Counted from the stretch's first letter, positions 47,771 through 60,170 are shown. The stretch is DNA of 64,000 nucleotides from Anthoceros angustus (GCA_010909165.1 MU008192.1:1-64000), one strand, 5' to 3'. Made by a program: numbers and translations. Notes: generated by a model not told the origin, from the sequence alone.

Positions 47771-49200
47771 AGCGATAAGCAAAACAAGGTCGATAATCGC
47801 ACATATCCTTTGCATCGCCAAACCGGAAGGGAGAGTGTGGGAAAATGTTGATAAGATCTTCACGAAGTGGGAGGCCATGGAGTTGCGTAACAAGCCAAAC
47901 ATGTTGTGCGACAAGCAAGAAAAGCAAGGGAAACGGAGGATGAGGCGAAGTCGGTGGACCAAAGTTTTGTGAAGCCAAAAGACATGCAAGGAAGCCTTGG
48001 CGAAGTTTTCGGTATTCCACCGGGTGAGACTGCCAAAAATGTTGATCGATGTCACCGAGAAGGTCTGACAGTCTCATAGACCTCAATGGTATGGCCAAAG
48101 AGATCACTCTTGGAAGAAACTACATGTGATCCAAGTGGCTATGGCGAAGCATCTAGGCTGCAATTCATTCGAGATGGTGAGGAAGGAGTACCTGCACTCA
48201 ACGGATGAAGTCATTGCGATTTCACCGCTTTCAAGGGAAGGTGAGTTTCTTTGTTCTTACCAAGATAGAACTATAGAGGCGCCGCATGCCGCGCCTCCCT
48301 TTCCCTATTGTCCCCGCAATCGACTTTCGGCAACCTCACTTGTTTTGTGTTATTTTGCAGCAAGTTAAAGATGTTGAAGACCAAAAGCTACCAAGATTTC
48401 CGCTTTTATATTAGAGGTCCACACATGGAAAGGGCTGGAGGATGAGCAGAGGGCACTTGCGGACATGGACATGGAGGAAGGGCTGCAATCTTTATTGTGC
48501 CCAAAACAGAGGAGTTAGTGAAGTATCAAGTGGTGCGCAGAGATGTGGCAGAAATGAGAGGGTTTCTGTGGAGTCGGAAGTATACAACGCTGGTGATGGA
48601 TGTCCCTGTGGATTCAACAAGGGAAGTATGATGTCAAACTTGAGCAGCAAATGGCAAACATATTTCATTCCTTCCATGACATGACAATGTGCGACGAGAT
48701 CGAATGATAGTAATGCATGGTGTGGAAGAGCGCATATTGTCGTGAGAGTATGAGGAAGTGGTGTGCGGTGGAGGCATGGTCTCATTTGTTTGGGACAAAA
48801 CTAATATGCACAATGACCAAGGAGGCTTTGACACATGGAGTACATCACATCAGTGGGGTGGGGTGCACGAGCAAGAAGACAAAGGTGTCCATGCCGAATA
48901 CCTTGCGTGGCTCTTTCAATAATGGGCGAGCGGTTATTGCACACGTGGTGAAGAAGTTATTATACATGTCGACAAGTGGTTGTTTCCGTATCGAGGCCAC
49001 GGGTCTAATGATGAAGTTGATCAAGAACTTCCAGAAGGAGATTGGATATTAGATGCGTGGAGTGGAACAACGACATTAGCGGCACTCCTTTGTGGCCGAA
49101 ATTGCATTGTGGAGGTTGACAAACGCCGTGTGTAGTTCATTCCGCAAAGGATTCATGGCTATGAAGTTTTACCGGACGCAGAGGAGGAGAGACCCATGAG
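47771..49200 (+). pseudogene. Decayed ORF ending in a second N6/N4-type methyltransferase relic
   Basis: Plus-strand frames with stops run through this stretch: a Lys/Gln-rich part to 48.1 kb, then AIFIVPKTEELVKYQVVRRD and KYTTLVMDVP near 48.5 kb. At 49000-49130 comes LMMKLIKNFQKEGDWILDAW, SGTTTLAALLCGRNCIVEVD and KRRV. This is the same plan as the relic at 37.6 kb: an LI helix, LD-x-W-SGTTT in place of LD-x-F-GSGTT, a GRN turn, and an acidic strand. Immediately afterwards a stop, then RIHGYEVLPDAEEERP. The frames are broken, so it is not functional. I infer a mobile-element origin because two decayed copies lie among repeats. Confidence 0.5.
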
Positions 49201-50080
49201 CCACACCGAGGCCCCACCCACCTCGGGCAAAAGAATTGAGCTTGTCCGAGAAGGATGCATCCTGTGCCCGTAGTCCCACTTGGGTTGAGCAGATGAAAGA
49301 GAAGACCGGAGATCTTAGATGATCGCCAAAGAAACCCGCATTGTGGCATCCCGACTATTTGGAGAAGAGCAAGGAGGATGCTCGATATCACGGAAATGCT
49401 ATGGTCGAAATTTGAGGATCCCGAGGATGCTCGACCAAGGACGGAAGTTGTGTTAGATAGCGTGTCGACAATGCCTCCCGAGCCACCCTGCCGAGAATCC
49501 TCCTCAGAGGGAAGAGTCTAGTTTAGTTTTGAAAGTACCATAACCCGCATGGTTAGAACTCGCATCGATGCCACCGCTATGCCTCCTTCTTTAACCATGA
49601 GCATTGTTATTCGCTTTGTCAAGGATGACTCGACGGCCGCAAAATATCCGAGAGCTCGTTTCACACCTTTAAGACATCTGTCGGCACCGCATTTAGAGGT
49701 CCGTAATGCACAAATATACCCACATTCGTGTGAAAGGGAACCGCAACCCTGAAGCATTAAACTTGCAGACAACCGGAGTGGATGGGGAACCCGAATCTGG
49801 TCCCGGGTTTTCGAAAGCGGGTTCGTATATTCCGCCGATTCAAATATTATCTTGTTCTGGTATTCACTTGGTGTCTTGTGGTAGGGAAAACCCGGGGCAC
49901 TCCCGAGGTCCTCCCACTATAGCGGCCACACTTATCCCAATCGCCGCTCAGACGCTGGGTTTCGTCCCATGAGACTTGTGTGAAAGTTCGAGGTCTTGTG
50001 ATGCCCGATCACACCGCACAACTCTCGCCTTCTCAACAAGCGCCCACTCTCTACAGCCTGCACACACCTAAAATCGCCAA
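49201..50080. other. No gene recognised
   Basis: Short frames on both strands without known motifs. The sequence passes into tandem-repeat DNA at about 50.08 kb. Confidence 0.4.
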
Positions 50081-51375
50081 CCTCGACCCACAACGACACA
50101 AAACACCATGGTCACCGCAGCAGGAGCCTACCACGGGCGCCTGTGGACCCCCGTTCACACCGCGATTTCGTCCCTACTTAAGACCAAACTCACCACAACG
50201 ACACAACACAATTGCGTCCCGCCTCCAGAGTGCTCACCACGGGCGCCTGTGGACCCCCGTTCACACCGCGATTTCGTCCCTACTTAAGACCAAACTTCAC
50301 CTACAACGACACAACACAATTGCAGGTCCACAGAGCCTACCACGGGCGCCTGTGGACCCCCGGTTCACACCGCGATTTCGTCCCTACTTAAGACTACTCT
50401 TCCACCTGTGAGCTTTACTTGCAGGGATTCGTCCCTTAGGCTCGGTGGCCTTCCACTAACACCTACACCTCTAATCCTCTACTCTCCTCTCCTATGCAAA
50501 TGCACCTTTGCAATCGCCCGAAAATCGCCAATCCTCGACCCACAACGACACAAAACACTGCGGTGTCCCGCCGCAGCGAGGGAGCCTACCACGGGCGCCT
50601 GTGGACCCCCGATCCACACCGCGATTTCGTCCCTACTTAAGACCAAACTTCGACCTACAACGACAACACAATCAGTGTCCTCACAAAGAAGAGCTCACCA
50701 CGGGCGCCTGGGGACCGGTTCACACCGATTTCGTCCCTACTTCTAAGACCAAACGACCTACAACGACACAACACAATGTGTCCTCCAAGAAGAAGAGCCT
50801 ACCACGGGCCTGTGGACCCCCGGTTCACACCGCGATTTCGTCCCTACTTAAGACTACTTCTCCACTCTGTGAGCGCTTACTTGATTTGGGATTCGTCCCT
50901 TAGGCTCGCCTGTGGCCTTCCACTAACACCTACACCTCTAATCCTCTACTCTCCTCTCCTATGCAAATGCACCTTTGCAATCGCCCGAAAATCGCCAATC
51001 CTCGACCCACAACGACACAAAACACTGCGGTGTCCCGCCGCAGCGAGGGAGCCTACCACGCGCCTGTGGACCCCCGATCCACACCGCTGATTTCATTCCC
51101 TACTTAAGACCAAACTTCGACCTACAACGACAACACAATCAGTGTCCTCACAAAGAAGAGCTCACCACGGGCGCCTGGGGACCGGTTCACACCGATTTCG
51201 TCCCTACTTCTAAGACCAAACGACCTACAACGACACAACACAATGTGTCCTCCAAGAAGAAGAGCCTACCACGGGCCTGTGGACCCCCGGTTCACACCGC
51301 GATTTCGTCCCTACTTAAGACTACTTCTCCACTCTGTGAGCGCTTACTTGATTTGGGATTCGTCCCTTAGGCTCA
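50081..51375. repeat. Nested tandem repeats, ~464-467 bp unit with shorter subunits
   Basis: The word GGGATTCGTCCCTTAGGCTC occurs at 50424, 50888 and 51355, giving a higher-order period of 464-467 bp with copies almost identical. Inside and before it, a subunit of about 110-130 bp recurs: CTACCACGGGCGCCTGTGGA, TTCACACCGCGATTTCGTCC and CTACTTAAGACCAAAC, separated by ACAACGACACAACACAAT. Translated Pro/His/Arg-rich frames derive from the repeat. Confidence 0.95.
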
Positions 51376-51439
51376 TGTGGCCTTCCACTAACACCTACAC
51401 CTCTAATCCTCTACTCATCTTCTCATCTCCTCATCCTCT

Positions 51440-52410
51440 TCCTCCTAGTCTAACCTCGCCTGGCCACTGCTCGCACAACCTGGGTCCGCCTCCACCAAGT
51501 TCTTCCTTGGGCTTGCTATGAGTTTGACACAGACAATGAGAACCTCCAGGAGTCTTTCTAGTCTACCCTCAAGCCGAGAGTTCTCGGCATTTGCCACACA
51601 CCCAAAGCAAAGCAATTTCACAAAGAACCATTCACAAGGGGAGCAACTCGCTTAGGCACTTGCACGAGCAAGTCCTCCACCAAGCACTCCGACCACCGCG
51701 ACTTCCTCTACTGTGACTGTGTTGGCTCAGACGAAATTCCTCAGAATGGCAAAGGACTCGGTGAGCGTGGAAGCGCAAGACATGATACTTTACTTTGTGA
51801 AAACCTCCTCCTCTTATAGGAGGCCTTCCACATAACCTCCCTTGGGTGACCCTCCAGTCACCTTTTCCAATATTCTATTATTGCCTACCACAAGATTTAA
51901 TGTCCGGCACCTAAGTCTATTGTCCGCATTTCTTGGTAAATCCTATTCTAACCTGGGCTGGCCACTGGCTTCGACCGCCTCACGCACAACTGCCGGCCTC
52001 CACCAAGCAAGTTCTTCCTTGGCTGGTGGAGTTTGACACCACCGAGCGCCACTGTGGAGTCTTTCCCTGGCCTCGATCTCCGAGTGTTCCCTCGGCACGC
52101 CACACACCCAAAGCAAAGCAATTTCACAACAACCATTCACAAGGGGAGCAACTGCCAGGCACTTCGAGCAAGTCCTCCACCAACACCACCGCGACTTCCT
52201 CTCTACTGCACGCTGGCTCACAAATCCTCAGAATGGCAAAGGACTCAAGGAGGGTGGAAGCGCAAGACGTGATACTTTATCTGAAGTCCTCCTCTTACAG
52301 GAGGCCTTCCACATACAACCTCCCTTGGGTGACCCTACCGCAGTCACCTTTTCCAATATTCTATTATTTCCTACCGCCAGATTTAAGGCCCGGCATCTAA
52401 GTCTCATTCG
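51440..52410. repeat. Tandem duplication of a ~490 bp unit
   Basis: Blocks at about 51450-51910 recur at about 51950-52390. These include ctggccactg, tccaccaag...ttcttccttggg, cacacacccaaagcaaagca, ggaggccttccacat and ccttttccaatattctatta. Copy 1 has several insertions relative to copy 2. Confidence 0.85.
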
Positions 52411-55400
52411 ATCCTAGGTAAATTCTATTCTAGCAACTTCACCTATGGCCACTCTTAATGTTGCCAACCTACACCTATCCTATTATTCCCCAAAGCTCAT
52501 TTATGGTCATTGACAATTCTTAGTCCTTATCTTGCTGGGTGGCGAGTTCCCTTGTGGATTGGTCTTCTCATCCTTTTGCTCCCCCTCCTTCCTGACCCTC
52601 GTCTTTTGGGGCAAGTACCCGCCTTCTTCCCTCTGCGGGCGCCCGATTCCTCTTGCCATCCAGCAATCGCGCCTTCCACTCGAATGGCCCATCTTCTAGC
52701 CTCCACCGACGCCGCTCCTTCAAGGGCACCCTACCGCGTAGTCCGCGACTCATCGGGTAGGTGACTACCTACCATGGTAGTCTGGTCCCTATCTCCTTCC
52801 TCTTCCTCATCGGTGATGGTCCCTGGGTTGAGATCCTTTTGCTCCTTCCTATTGTTTGATTTGTCCATACCTATCATGGAGCATGTCTTCAAAGGTTCCT
52901 CCCCATTTGCCGACCGATGTTGTCACTCTCATAATTCCTCCGGCCTTTTGCGTGGTCTCCTCCTTGGCGGCCCTCCCTTATCCGGTGAGGGAATTTCTCA
53001 CCCTTCTCCTCGACGGGCCACGCCTTGGTCTCCTCCGTGGCATTGCTTCTCAACCACCTTATCATCTATCTTAGGGGCATGTTGGATCCCCCGCCCTTCC
53101 ATCCTCAATCGCCTTCGTGGCTCCCTCGTGTCCCACGCGTAGGTACCGCCTACCGCTGTAGTCCGGCAGACGTGGTAGGTGGTCACTCACCGTGGTAGGG
53201 TGACTCACCTTCCCCTGCGCCATCTCCTTCCTTTGGCGCCGAGGACTCATCCTCCCTTCACTTGTGGAACAAGTGACCTCCTTGCTCCCTGCACTTATGT
53301 TGGTAGGTTGAGCTCCTCTTTGTGATTTTTCATTCTCCTAGGGAGACAACCTCCTCCTTAACATCTCTGTGGGGCCAAAGTACTTGCCTCCCCTACCATC
53401 GCTCCCTCAATAGCACTTGCATCCATTGCCTCCTCGACACCCACGGTAGGCTGCCCCCCTGGTCGCCTCCTCTCGTGGGTGCCTCCACCGTGGTAGGCCT
53501 TCTTCCCTCCCTGCTTCCTTATGGCACTATGGGCTCCTCTCGCCATTTCTTCTCCAAACTCCTCGGAGTCCATATCGCTTGTGACCTCATCAAAATCTAA
53601 GGCCCTGCTTAATGCATGAGGGCCTCCCTATCATCATCGTGTGGCCCAAGCATCCTCCTCTTCACAATTATTGTAGGCCTCCACACACATGCCATCGCCC
53701 AATATTTTTGGCAATGGGTTTACACTCCAAACTACCACCATGCGCTTCATGAGTTGGGGTTTCTTGGCCTTGAAACCCTTCACGGCATCCACACTGCTTC
53801 CTCCGAACCTCCTCATCCTTGCAGCTTGGCTCTTAGCAATCCCATGAGGAGAACAAACACCAAGCTAAGCACCAAGAACACTAAGGACGTCCCTCTTAGA
53901 AGAAATTCACTCTCAAAACCAAGCCAAGGCACACAAGACCCAAGAAATTGGTGCCACAAGAAAAGAGAACACCAAGAGGAGATGGCGGCATCACTCTTAA
54001 GAAGGCACACAGTGAGGGCGCACACAAGCTCTAGCTCACTCCCTCTGCACTTTTAGACGCTCGGTCTTCTCATGCGACAATTATAGCAACAGAGCTCCTA
54101 AATTGCAGCCATAGATTTGAGTGGTTGCAAGCATGTGGCCATATCCCATCCATTATTTAGCATACCAGCCATAACCTCTAATTTCTATCGTAGCCATCAA
54201 TCCCCACCATGAATCTAAGGATCCTTTCCATCCATCTTGCACAAATTCAAGACCCTAGTTGGTTTGCACCAAGAAGGCTCTTAAGTCATCAATCCTTCAC
54301 TCAAAGAGCAACATTCCCTGCATCTCCTTGGCCCTAGGCGCTCCCATAGAGACCATCCTACCCCAGAAAACCCAAGGAAAAAGCTCAATCCTCAGCCTCC
54401 AAAATCGTGCGCCGTCACCTGCAACTCCCTACTAAGAACTTTCCCAATCCGTGTCTTTTGCAAATATAAGCTCATACTCCTCACAAAAGGCACCCCATCC
54501 GAGTCTGATCCCCAAGGACGCTTAACTGGAGTTCTTATATCCACATATCCAACACACCAAGTTCCTCACATACATTTTACATTTATTCATTATTGAACTC
54601 CTCACCAAGCTCCTTCTCCACATTTCTCCTTAGCGAACTCCTTGACCAACTCTCGAATCAGCTACCTTGCTGCCCAATTCTCCTCACCACAACGACCTCC
54701 CTTCACACCTACTTGCAGCCCAAGCGAATTTTGCCTTCATGATGCACACCCCATTGCGATTCCTTCACCATATTGCAGCCCATCGCACATCGCTTCTGTG
54801 GTCATGCCACCTCCATCTTGCACCCAAATGCAACCAGCTTGAGAGCTCTACCATGGCCTCTCCTAGTTCAGACACGCCCTATCATGCCATCCTCACATCA
54901 TCATACTCCACCCAAAGTCTTGCAAATGACTAGCATTGGTGCACCATAACTTCAGCTCTCTCTCTTCATCCTTCGCCTTGTGGCCTTCACCGCAACATGT
55001 GCTAGGCACTCCAATTCCCTTCCTCGTCACAGAGGGCTGCCTACTACCCACCCTATAGTGGGTCACCCCACGTGTTGTTCCTATCACGGTAGGGTGTGCA
55101 CCTACCATGGTAGGCGCCTCCCTATACACCATTTGGCCCTATCCGGCTGCATCTCTTGAGCTCCTCTGGGGCTCGCTCATGGAGGTTTCCTCCTCCTCCG
55201 CAACCCTCCCCTACCACGCTTCCTCCTCTTCCTTCGCAGTCCTCCAGCCTTGATCTTTGCGGCTGACGATGCCTGTCTTCTTCATAAAAGGCAATGGTCT
55301 TTCCATGCTTGGCCTCGAGATGGACAATCTTGAATGGATGCCAAGAACCTTCCAGCTCCTTGCACACACACACCCGGCCTTGACCTCGCCTTGCTCTCCC

Positions 55401-56560
55401 TAGCTCTTATACCCTTGCTTTTCCGCACGAGTTTCCAATTGCTGTGATTTCAAAGAAGGAATTCTCTAAGGTTCACGATTCTTACATCTTCTCCAGCAAG
55501 TTGAGAGTCCCTTCTCCGCAATTTCTCTTCAATTTTGACATGCCTTGCTCTTCCCAACACTTTGGGCTTGGGCAAGCATTGCCTTCTTCCTTCCACCCGG
55601 CCCTTTCCTTCCTTCTTCTTCTCTTGCACCCCTACTTGTCTTGCCTATTTTCCTCCTCTACGCCTAGCTTGCACCTCTTCTCTATCCTGCACGCACGCAT
55701 CGCACACTGTGGGGCTCTTCTGACTCTTGGTGTGGCGCGCCTTCGCAGTGTTGGCGCTTCCTCACCTTCAAGTTGTGACCTCCTACACACATGCGCAGAT
55801 TATAAAGATAACTTGGGGTTAGGAATGGTAACTACCAATCTACTCGCCCTTGGATATGCACCACGTGGCACCTTTTCTGTTGATTGGAGTTTCCCAATTC
55901 CTCTTATACTAAGATACTATTTCCCCTAGTTTCCTAACGGCCCAATCTAGCTTTTAATTTCCTATTCGACCCATTTATCTAGTCCACTATTGGTGGGCAT
56001 ATAGTGGATATCTCCCTATCCTAATTTCCCTTGTCGAGACGCCACCTCACTACCCACCGTTAGTCCGCTTCCTCCTCACCACCGTCAGAGTGTGGCACAC
56101 CATGGCGTAGTCCGCGCACCGCCTCTGCCACTCTTCGTCTCGCCCAAGGGTCATTTTGACCCGCTTTTCCTGAGATATCCTCTCTCGCCTCCCTAACAAA
56201 GATCCTACAACTCCAGCTTCAAGGATTTCGAAAATTCCTGCATGATCCCCTTCAATCGTTTTAGCCAAAAAATCAAGTTCGTTTTCCTCCTGCTCTTTTA
56301 ATGGTTGCCCAAACACTAGATTCCACATGTCTATTTTTTTCTACCCTGCCGCCCAGTTTCAACATTTATGGTGGAGCCATTTCACCCTACATGGCATGTT
56401 TTCTACTCTATTGTAATAGATTTTACTATATTGAGTAAAAATAATGACCAAATGGTCAATTCTCTCTCTAGAAATCTACCCCCCCCCGAAAAAAAATCTA
56501 CCTAGCGCGTCGAGGCCCTAGAACACGCAAGTAATTTTGGCAGGCACAAAGCAAATGGGA
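52411..56560. other. Pyrimidine-rich DNA without a recognisable gene
   Basis: The plus strand is C/T-rich over most of this stretch, with many open but motif-free frames. The minus frames at 55373-55122 (GSWHPFKIVHLEAKHGKTIA) and 56328-56050 (LEAGVVGSLLGRRERISQEK) look somewhat protein-like but cannot be assigned. Short palindromes of the form CTACCATGGTAG recur at 52769-52780 and 55101-55114, with CTACC/GGTAG half-sites around 53.1-53.5 kb. Confidence 0.4.
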
Positions 56561-56581
56561 GTGCTTTGAGAGAAAGCACAA

Positions 56582-57762
56582 GTGACTTGCTTACAAATAT
56601 GCCTTGCAGGAGGAATGACAGCAGATTCCAACATTGTTGTTTTTCTTTTCCTTTGCAAGCCTGCTGTAATCAGCCAGCACGTGAATACACTTGCTATCAT
56701 CAGCAGTATACACAGACTCCTACACGATGCAATAGTTCGATTTTTCCCGTCGAGTAAAGACCGGCCTCACGCCATTAAGAACCTCAGATCACACTTAAGA
56801 CTTCTGGAAGAATACACACATGTAGCAAAACATAATCATAAGAAAGAACTGATCTCTTTGCACAAACAAATTGGAGTTTTGACTAAGCAATTTACACGAC
56901 TGTCACATGACTTTGCTAACTTAGGACTAGTTGCTGCAACCCGTCTTCATACAAACAAATCACCTAAAACAGCTGCTTCAACGATTCAACATGTTGGAGG
57001 CATGACCAATAACAACCCCTATGACTACTGGAGAAAAGCTTTCCAAGGAACAGTCACCTGTTACTCAAGAAGAGAAGGACTTGATGGCCACGAGGCCTTC
57101 CAGACAAGCAGTTGGGAGCCTGCTTTATTTAGCATCATGGACGAGGTTGGACATTTCACGGGCAGTCACTAACGTCTCACAATTCTTAGAGAACCCAGGA
57201 GAAGCCCATTGGACAGCTGTGAAACGAAGATTTCGGTATTTTAAGGGGACTCCTCGATATGGTCTACGATATTCAAGACAACAAAATGGCTTGCAGCTTA
57301 ATTCTTTTTGTGATACAGACTGGGCAGGTGACCTAGATGGAAGAAGGAGTATAGCTGCATACTGTAACATTTTGGGTGGCTCAGTTATATCATGGTCTAG
57401 CAAGAAGCTTTCTACTGTATGCTTGTCTTCTACAGAGGCCGAGTATGGTGCTTTGTCTCAAGCTGCAAGAGAGATCATCTGGATACGATCCTTTTTTAGA
57501 GGCTTACAACAATTATTGGCAGGACCTACAGTTTTATGGTGTGATAATCAATCTACAATAGCACTCTCAAAGAATCCAGTCTTCCATGCGAGATCCAAGC
57601 ATATTGAAATCACACACCATTTTATACGCAAATAGCTGATACAGGTGAAGTTGTGGTAAGGTATATCCCAACAGGTGACAATGTTTCAAACCTGCTTACA
57701 AAAGCCTTACCCAAACCTGTACACTTTAAACATGTTCAATCTGCAAGTTTGTTTCTTGTCCC
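56582..57762 (+). mobile_element. Truncated Ty1/copia element B (RT C-terminus and RNase H)
   Basis: From about 57073 a plus frame reads QAVGSLLYLASWTRLDISRA, the C-terminal part of copia RT. RNase H follows with CDTDWAGDLDGRRS, CLSSTEAEYGALSQAAREI, WCDNQSTIALSKNP and HARSKHIEITHHFIRK, and all expected acidic residues are present. A stop at about 57633 and frame changes end it, and the usual ADILTKA tail survives as NLLTKALPKP-like text. Upstream (56582-57020), a frame with no copia similarity is joined in, so the 5' part is lost. It ends at the LTR starting at 57763. Confidence 0.8.
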
Positions 57763-57944
57763 TGTTAGAGGTTACTTATGTAACCTATGGTTAACCTAAC
57801 TCGGTTATTAGGTGTTAAGGTTAATTATACTTGACTATATAATATACAATTTTTTTTCATAATTCATTCTTTTCAAAGTTCTCTTGATATATTGCCTCTA
57901 GCTCTTCTACACTAGAATGTCTTGAGCAATTATATAAAGTATCA
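57763..57944 (+). repeat. Copia LTR shared by elements B and C
   Basis: 182 bp, beginning TGTTAGAGGTTACTTATGTA and ending AAAGTATCA, followed at once by a primer binding site. A TATA-like TATATAATATACAA sits in the middle. Because it follows RNase H of element B and precedes the leader of element C, it serves as the 3' LTR of one and the 5' LTR of the other. Confidence 0.75.
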
Positions 57945-57956
57945 TGGTATCAAAGC
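57945..57956 (+). other. Primer binding site of element C
   Basis: TGGTATCAAAGC differs by one base from the canonical initiator-Met tRNA complement TGGTATCAGAGC and starts directly after the LTR terminal CA. Confidence 0.85.
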
Positions 57957-59152
57957 TGATCGATGCTCTGAGCCTTCCGCTGCACATTTCCTAGACACTG
58001 TGCGTAATGTCCAGTTAGTGAAACAGAGATGTCAGCGAATCTCAACCTTCACGCAATATGAAGGCTGAAATTTGCTGACACCTCCATTCCACCAACCTGC
58101 ACACAACACGTTAGTCTAGTATGTCTTTTCTATCTACATCTTCTACAGATGATTGACAGATACAATTTAGGGCAGGCCCTGCATTAAAGATGCCCGGAAG
58201 AGGAGGAAGGCGTAGTTCCAGGAATGCCCCTTTCTCTCCGAGGGCTGGCAGGGAATGCTACCCTCTTAAGCTACGTGATCTCTTTGTTTCGGAACTGTGG
58301 ATTCAAGAGCAATCACGCTAGGACAGAAGGAGGAGACAATTTGCTGCTTCTCCTAATTCATTTCCCAGCCGCGTTGCAGCAAGGCGCCTGGAGTTCAATA
58401 GACTGGATAGTCGAAATCCTCTGCAATCAAGGAGTATAAGAGATTAGTGGACAGAGGAGTCTGAGGAAAACAAGACGTTTGATAATCATCATAACTTATC
58501 TGGACGCTCCACTTATTTAATTTGCTCGGCGATTTATACGAAGAAACCCTTGTGGTTCGCTACGATTGTCGATAAGGCTTGGCCAGTGCCTTCGTTGAGT
58601 CACTACAATTTGAAGTTGCTGATTTGGTGAATCAAGTTGCTCAACTCAAAGTACTCCAATCTTAGCCCGATCTCATCGACCCAACCATTTCTTTGTCAGA
58701 TCTTGAACTTGGTGCCTGCATGAGAAGGAGCCGGTAGGACAAGCTTAACGATCCCCGGATCCGAACGGTGCAAGACAAGGGATCCTCGCACCGACATGAA
58801 GGCTCATAGCGGTCATTCCCCGCCGTTGATGCATTTAGGCTGTGATCCACCGGCCGTCTCTCAATATGAAGAATTGGTCACCTGCTGAGCAGCCTTGGTA
58901 ACCTGTCACATTGATATGAACCGTTGTCAGTTTCAGTTAGGGTTTTGTTTCAAGTTCACGGGACATTTCCTAGGATTCACTCAAAACAGCACTTACCCAT
59001 TCATGTCTGGGCTAGTGTCGTTTTATTTTCCGTGAATCCTGTTGGTTATGTTGTGGTTTGATCTAGATAGTGACTCCGATAGTTATCCATTCTCTTGGCT
59101 TTACTCTAATCCACCGGTCCCTACACAATTGCAAACACTTGTTTGTCTTAAC
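57957..59152 (+). other. Leader of copia element C
   Basis: About 1.2 kb lies between the primer site and the gag ATG, longer than usual for copia. No domain is recognised. It may contain the decayed 5' end of gag or inserted sequence. Confidence 0.4.
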
Positions 59153-60170
59153 ATGTCGACAGGTGGAGTCCCTCGGTCTACATGTGTAGGATCCCTCTAC
59201 TCTAGAGAATTTAAGGAAAAAGACCGGTTTGATGGAAAGCCACTTTGCTTTGAGAGTTGGAAAGCTCGCCTGAAGGCAAACTTGGACGCTAGAGACGTAT
59301 GGGAATACGTGGATGGCTCAATTCCCAACCCTTTTCTTATTCCTGCCACAGCAGCAGTTCAACCGTCAGCAGATGATAAAGCAAAATGGAAGAAGGGCAA
59401 TAAAATAGCCTTCGCAATATTGCTATATCGCCCGGATGAGACAACGTCAAGTTGACTTCACGAAATAGCTGAAGCGATCTGAATCAACTTTCGAGACTTA
59501 CTGTGTTCGTAATATACGTATTTATGATTAATGTTTGAAATGACTTCCATAGTCTTAGGCTGAAGGAGGGGGAACCAGTTGGAGCACATATCACTAAGTT
59601 GAGGCACCTGCGAGCACAACTTGCTACGTTGGGTACCAAGATGACGGACGTGGAAATGACTGCTCAACTGTTATCCGGCCTGCCTTCTTCCTATCAAACA
59701 TTTATCTCCAGCCAGAATGCCACTCCGTGTGATGCATATAAGGCAGCAGCAAGTGGGCAACCTTCAACACTGAACCTGAATGAAATAGTTGGGCACTCCT
59801 GCAAGAGGAGCAAAGTCGTCAGCGAGCACATTCAGGCTCTCGGCTTCGTGGTGAGAAAGTACTTTTTGCAGCAAAGGGCAAAGGACTATGGAAGGGGAAG
59901 GATAAGAACGAGAAAGGCCAAAACTTATCTGGTTCTGCTAGTCCTCCTTCCTCCGCCACCAAGCATCAAGGCAGTTGTAACTGGTGTCAAATACCAGGAC
60001 ACTGGGAACGAGACTGCAGGAAGAAAATTCTGGTGAGCCAAAGAAGGATGCAAGGTCTGAAGCTCATGTTTCTACAAAGGAACCAAAGTCACCGCCGACA
60101 AAGAACTCCGATAGTAATCGATCCTACAGTTTGCTTAACCTTGACCATGGAGAACTCTCAGAGTAGGTAT
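59153..60170 (+). pseudogene. Copia element C gag with zinc knuckle
   Basis: The frame begins MSTGGVPRSTCVGSLYSREF and has FKEKDRFDGKPLCFESWKAR and DARDVWEYVDG, a copia gag start. It stops at about 59455. The UBN2-type middle, EPVGAHITKLRHLRAQLATL then VEMTAQLLSGLPSSYQTFIS, follows at 59570-59700 in another frame. The CCHC knuckle CNWCQIPGHWERDCRKK lies at about 59978-60028 in a third frame. At least three frame breaks make it non-functional. Confidence 0.9.

Noticed and set aside
50081-51375. CRISPR-like array
   Set aside because: Units are far longer than CRISPR repeats, have no unique spacers of constant length, and the genome is eukaryotic.
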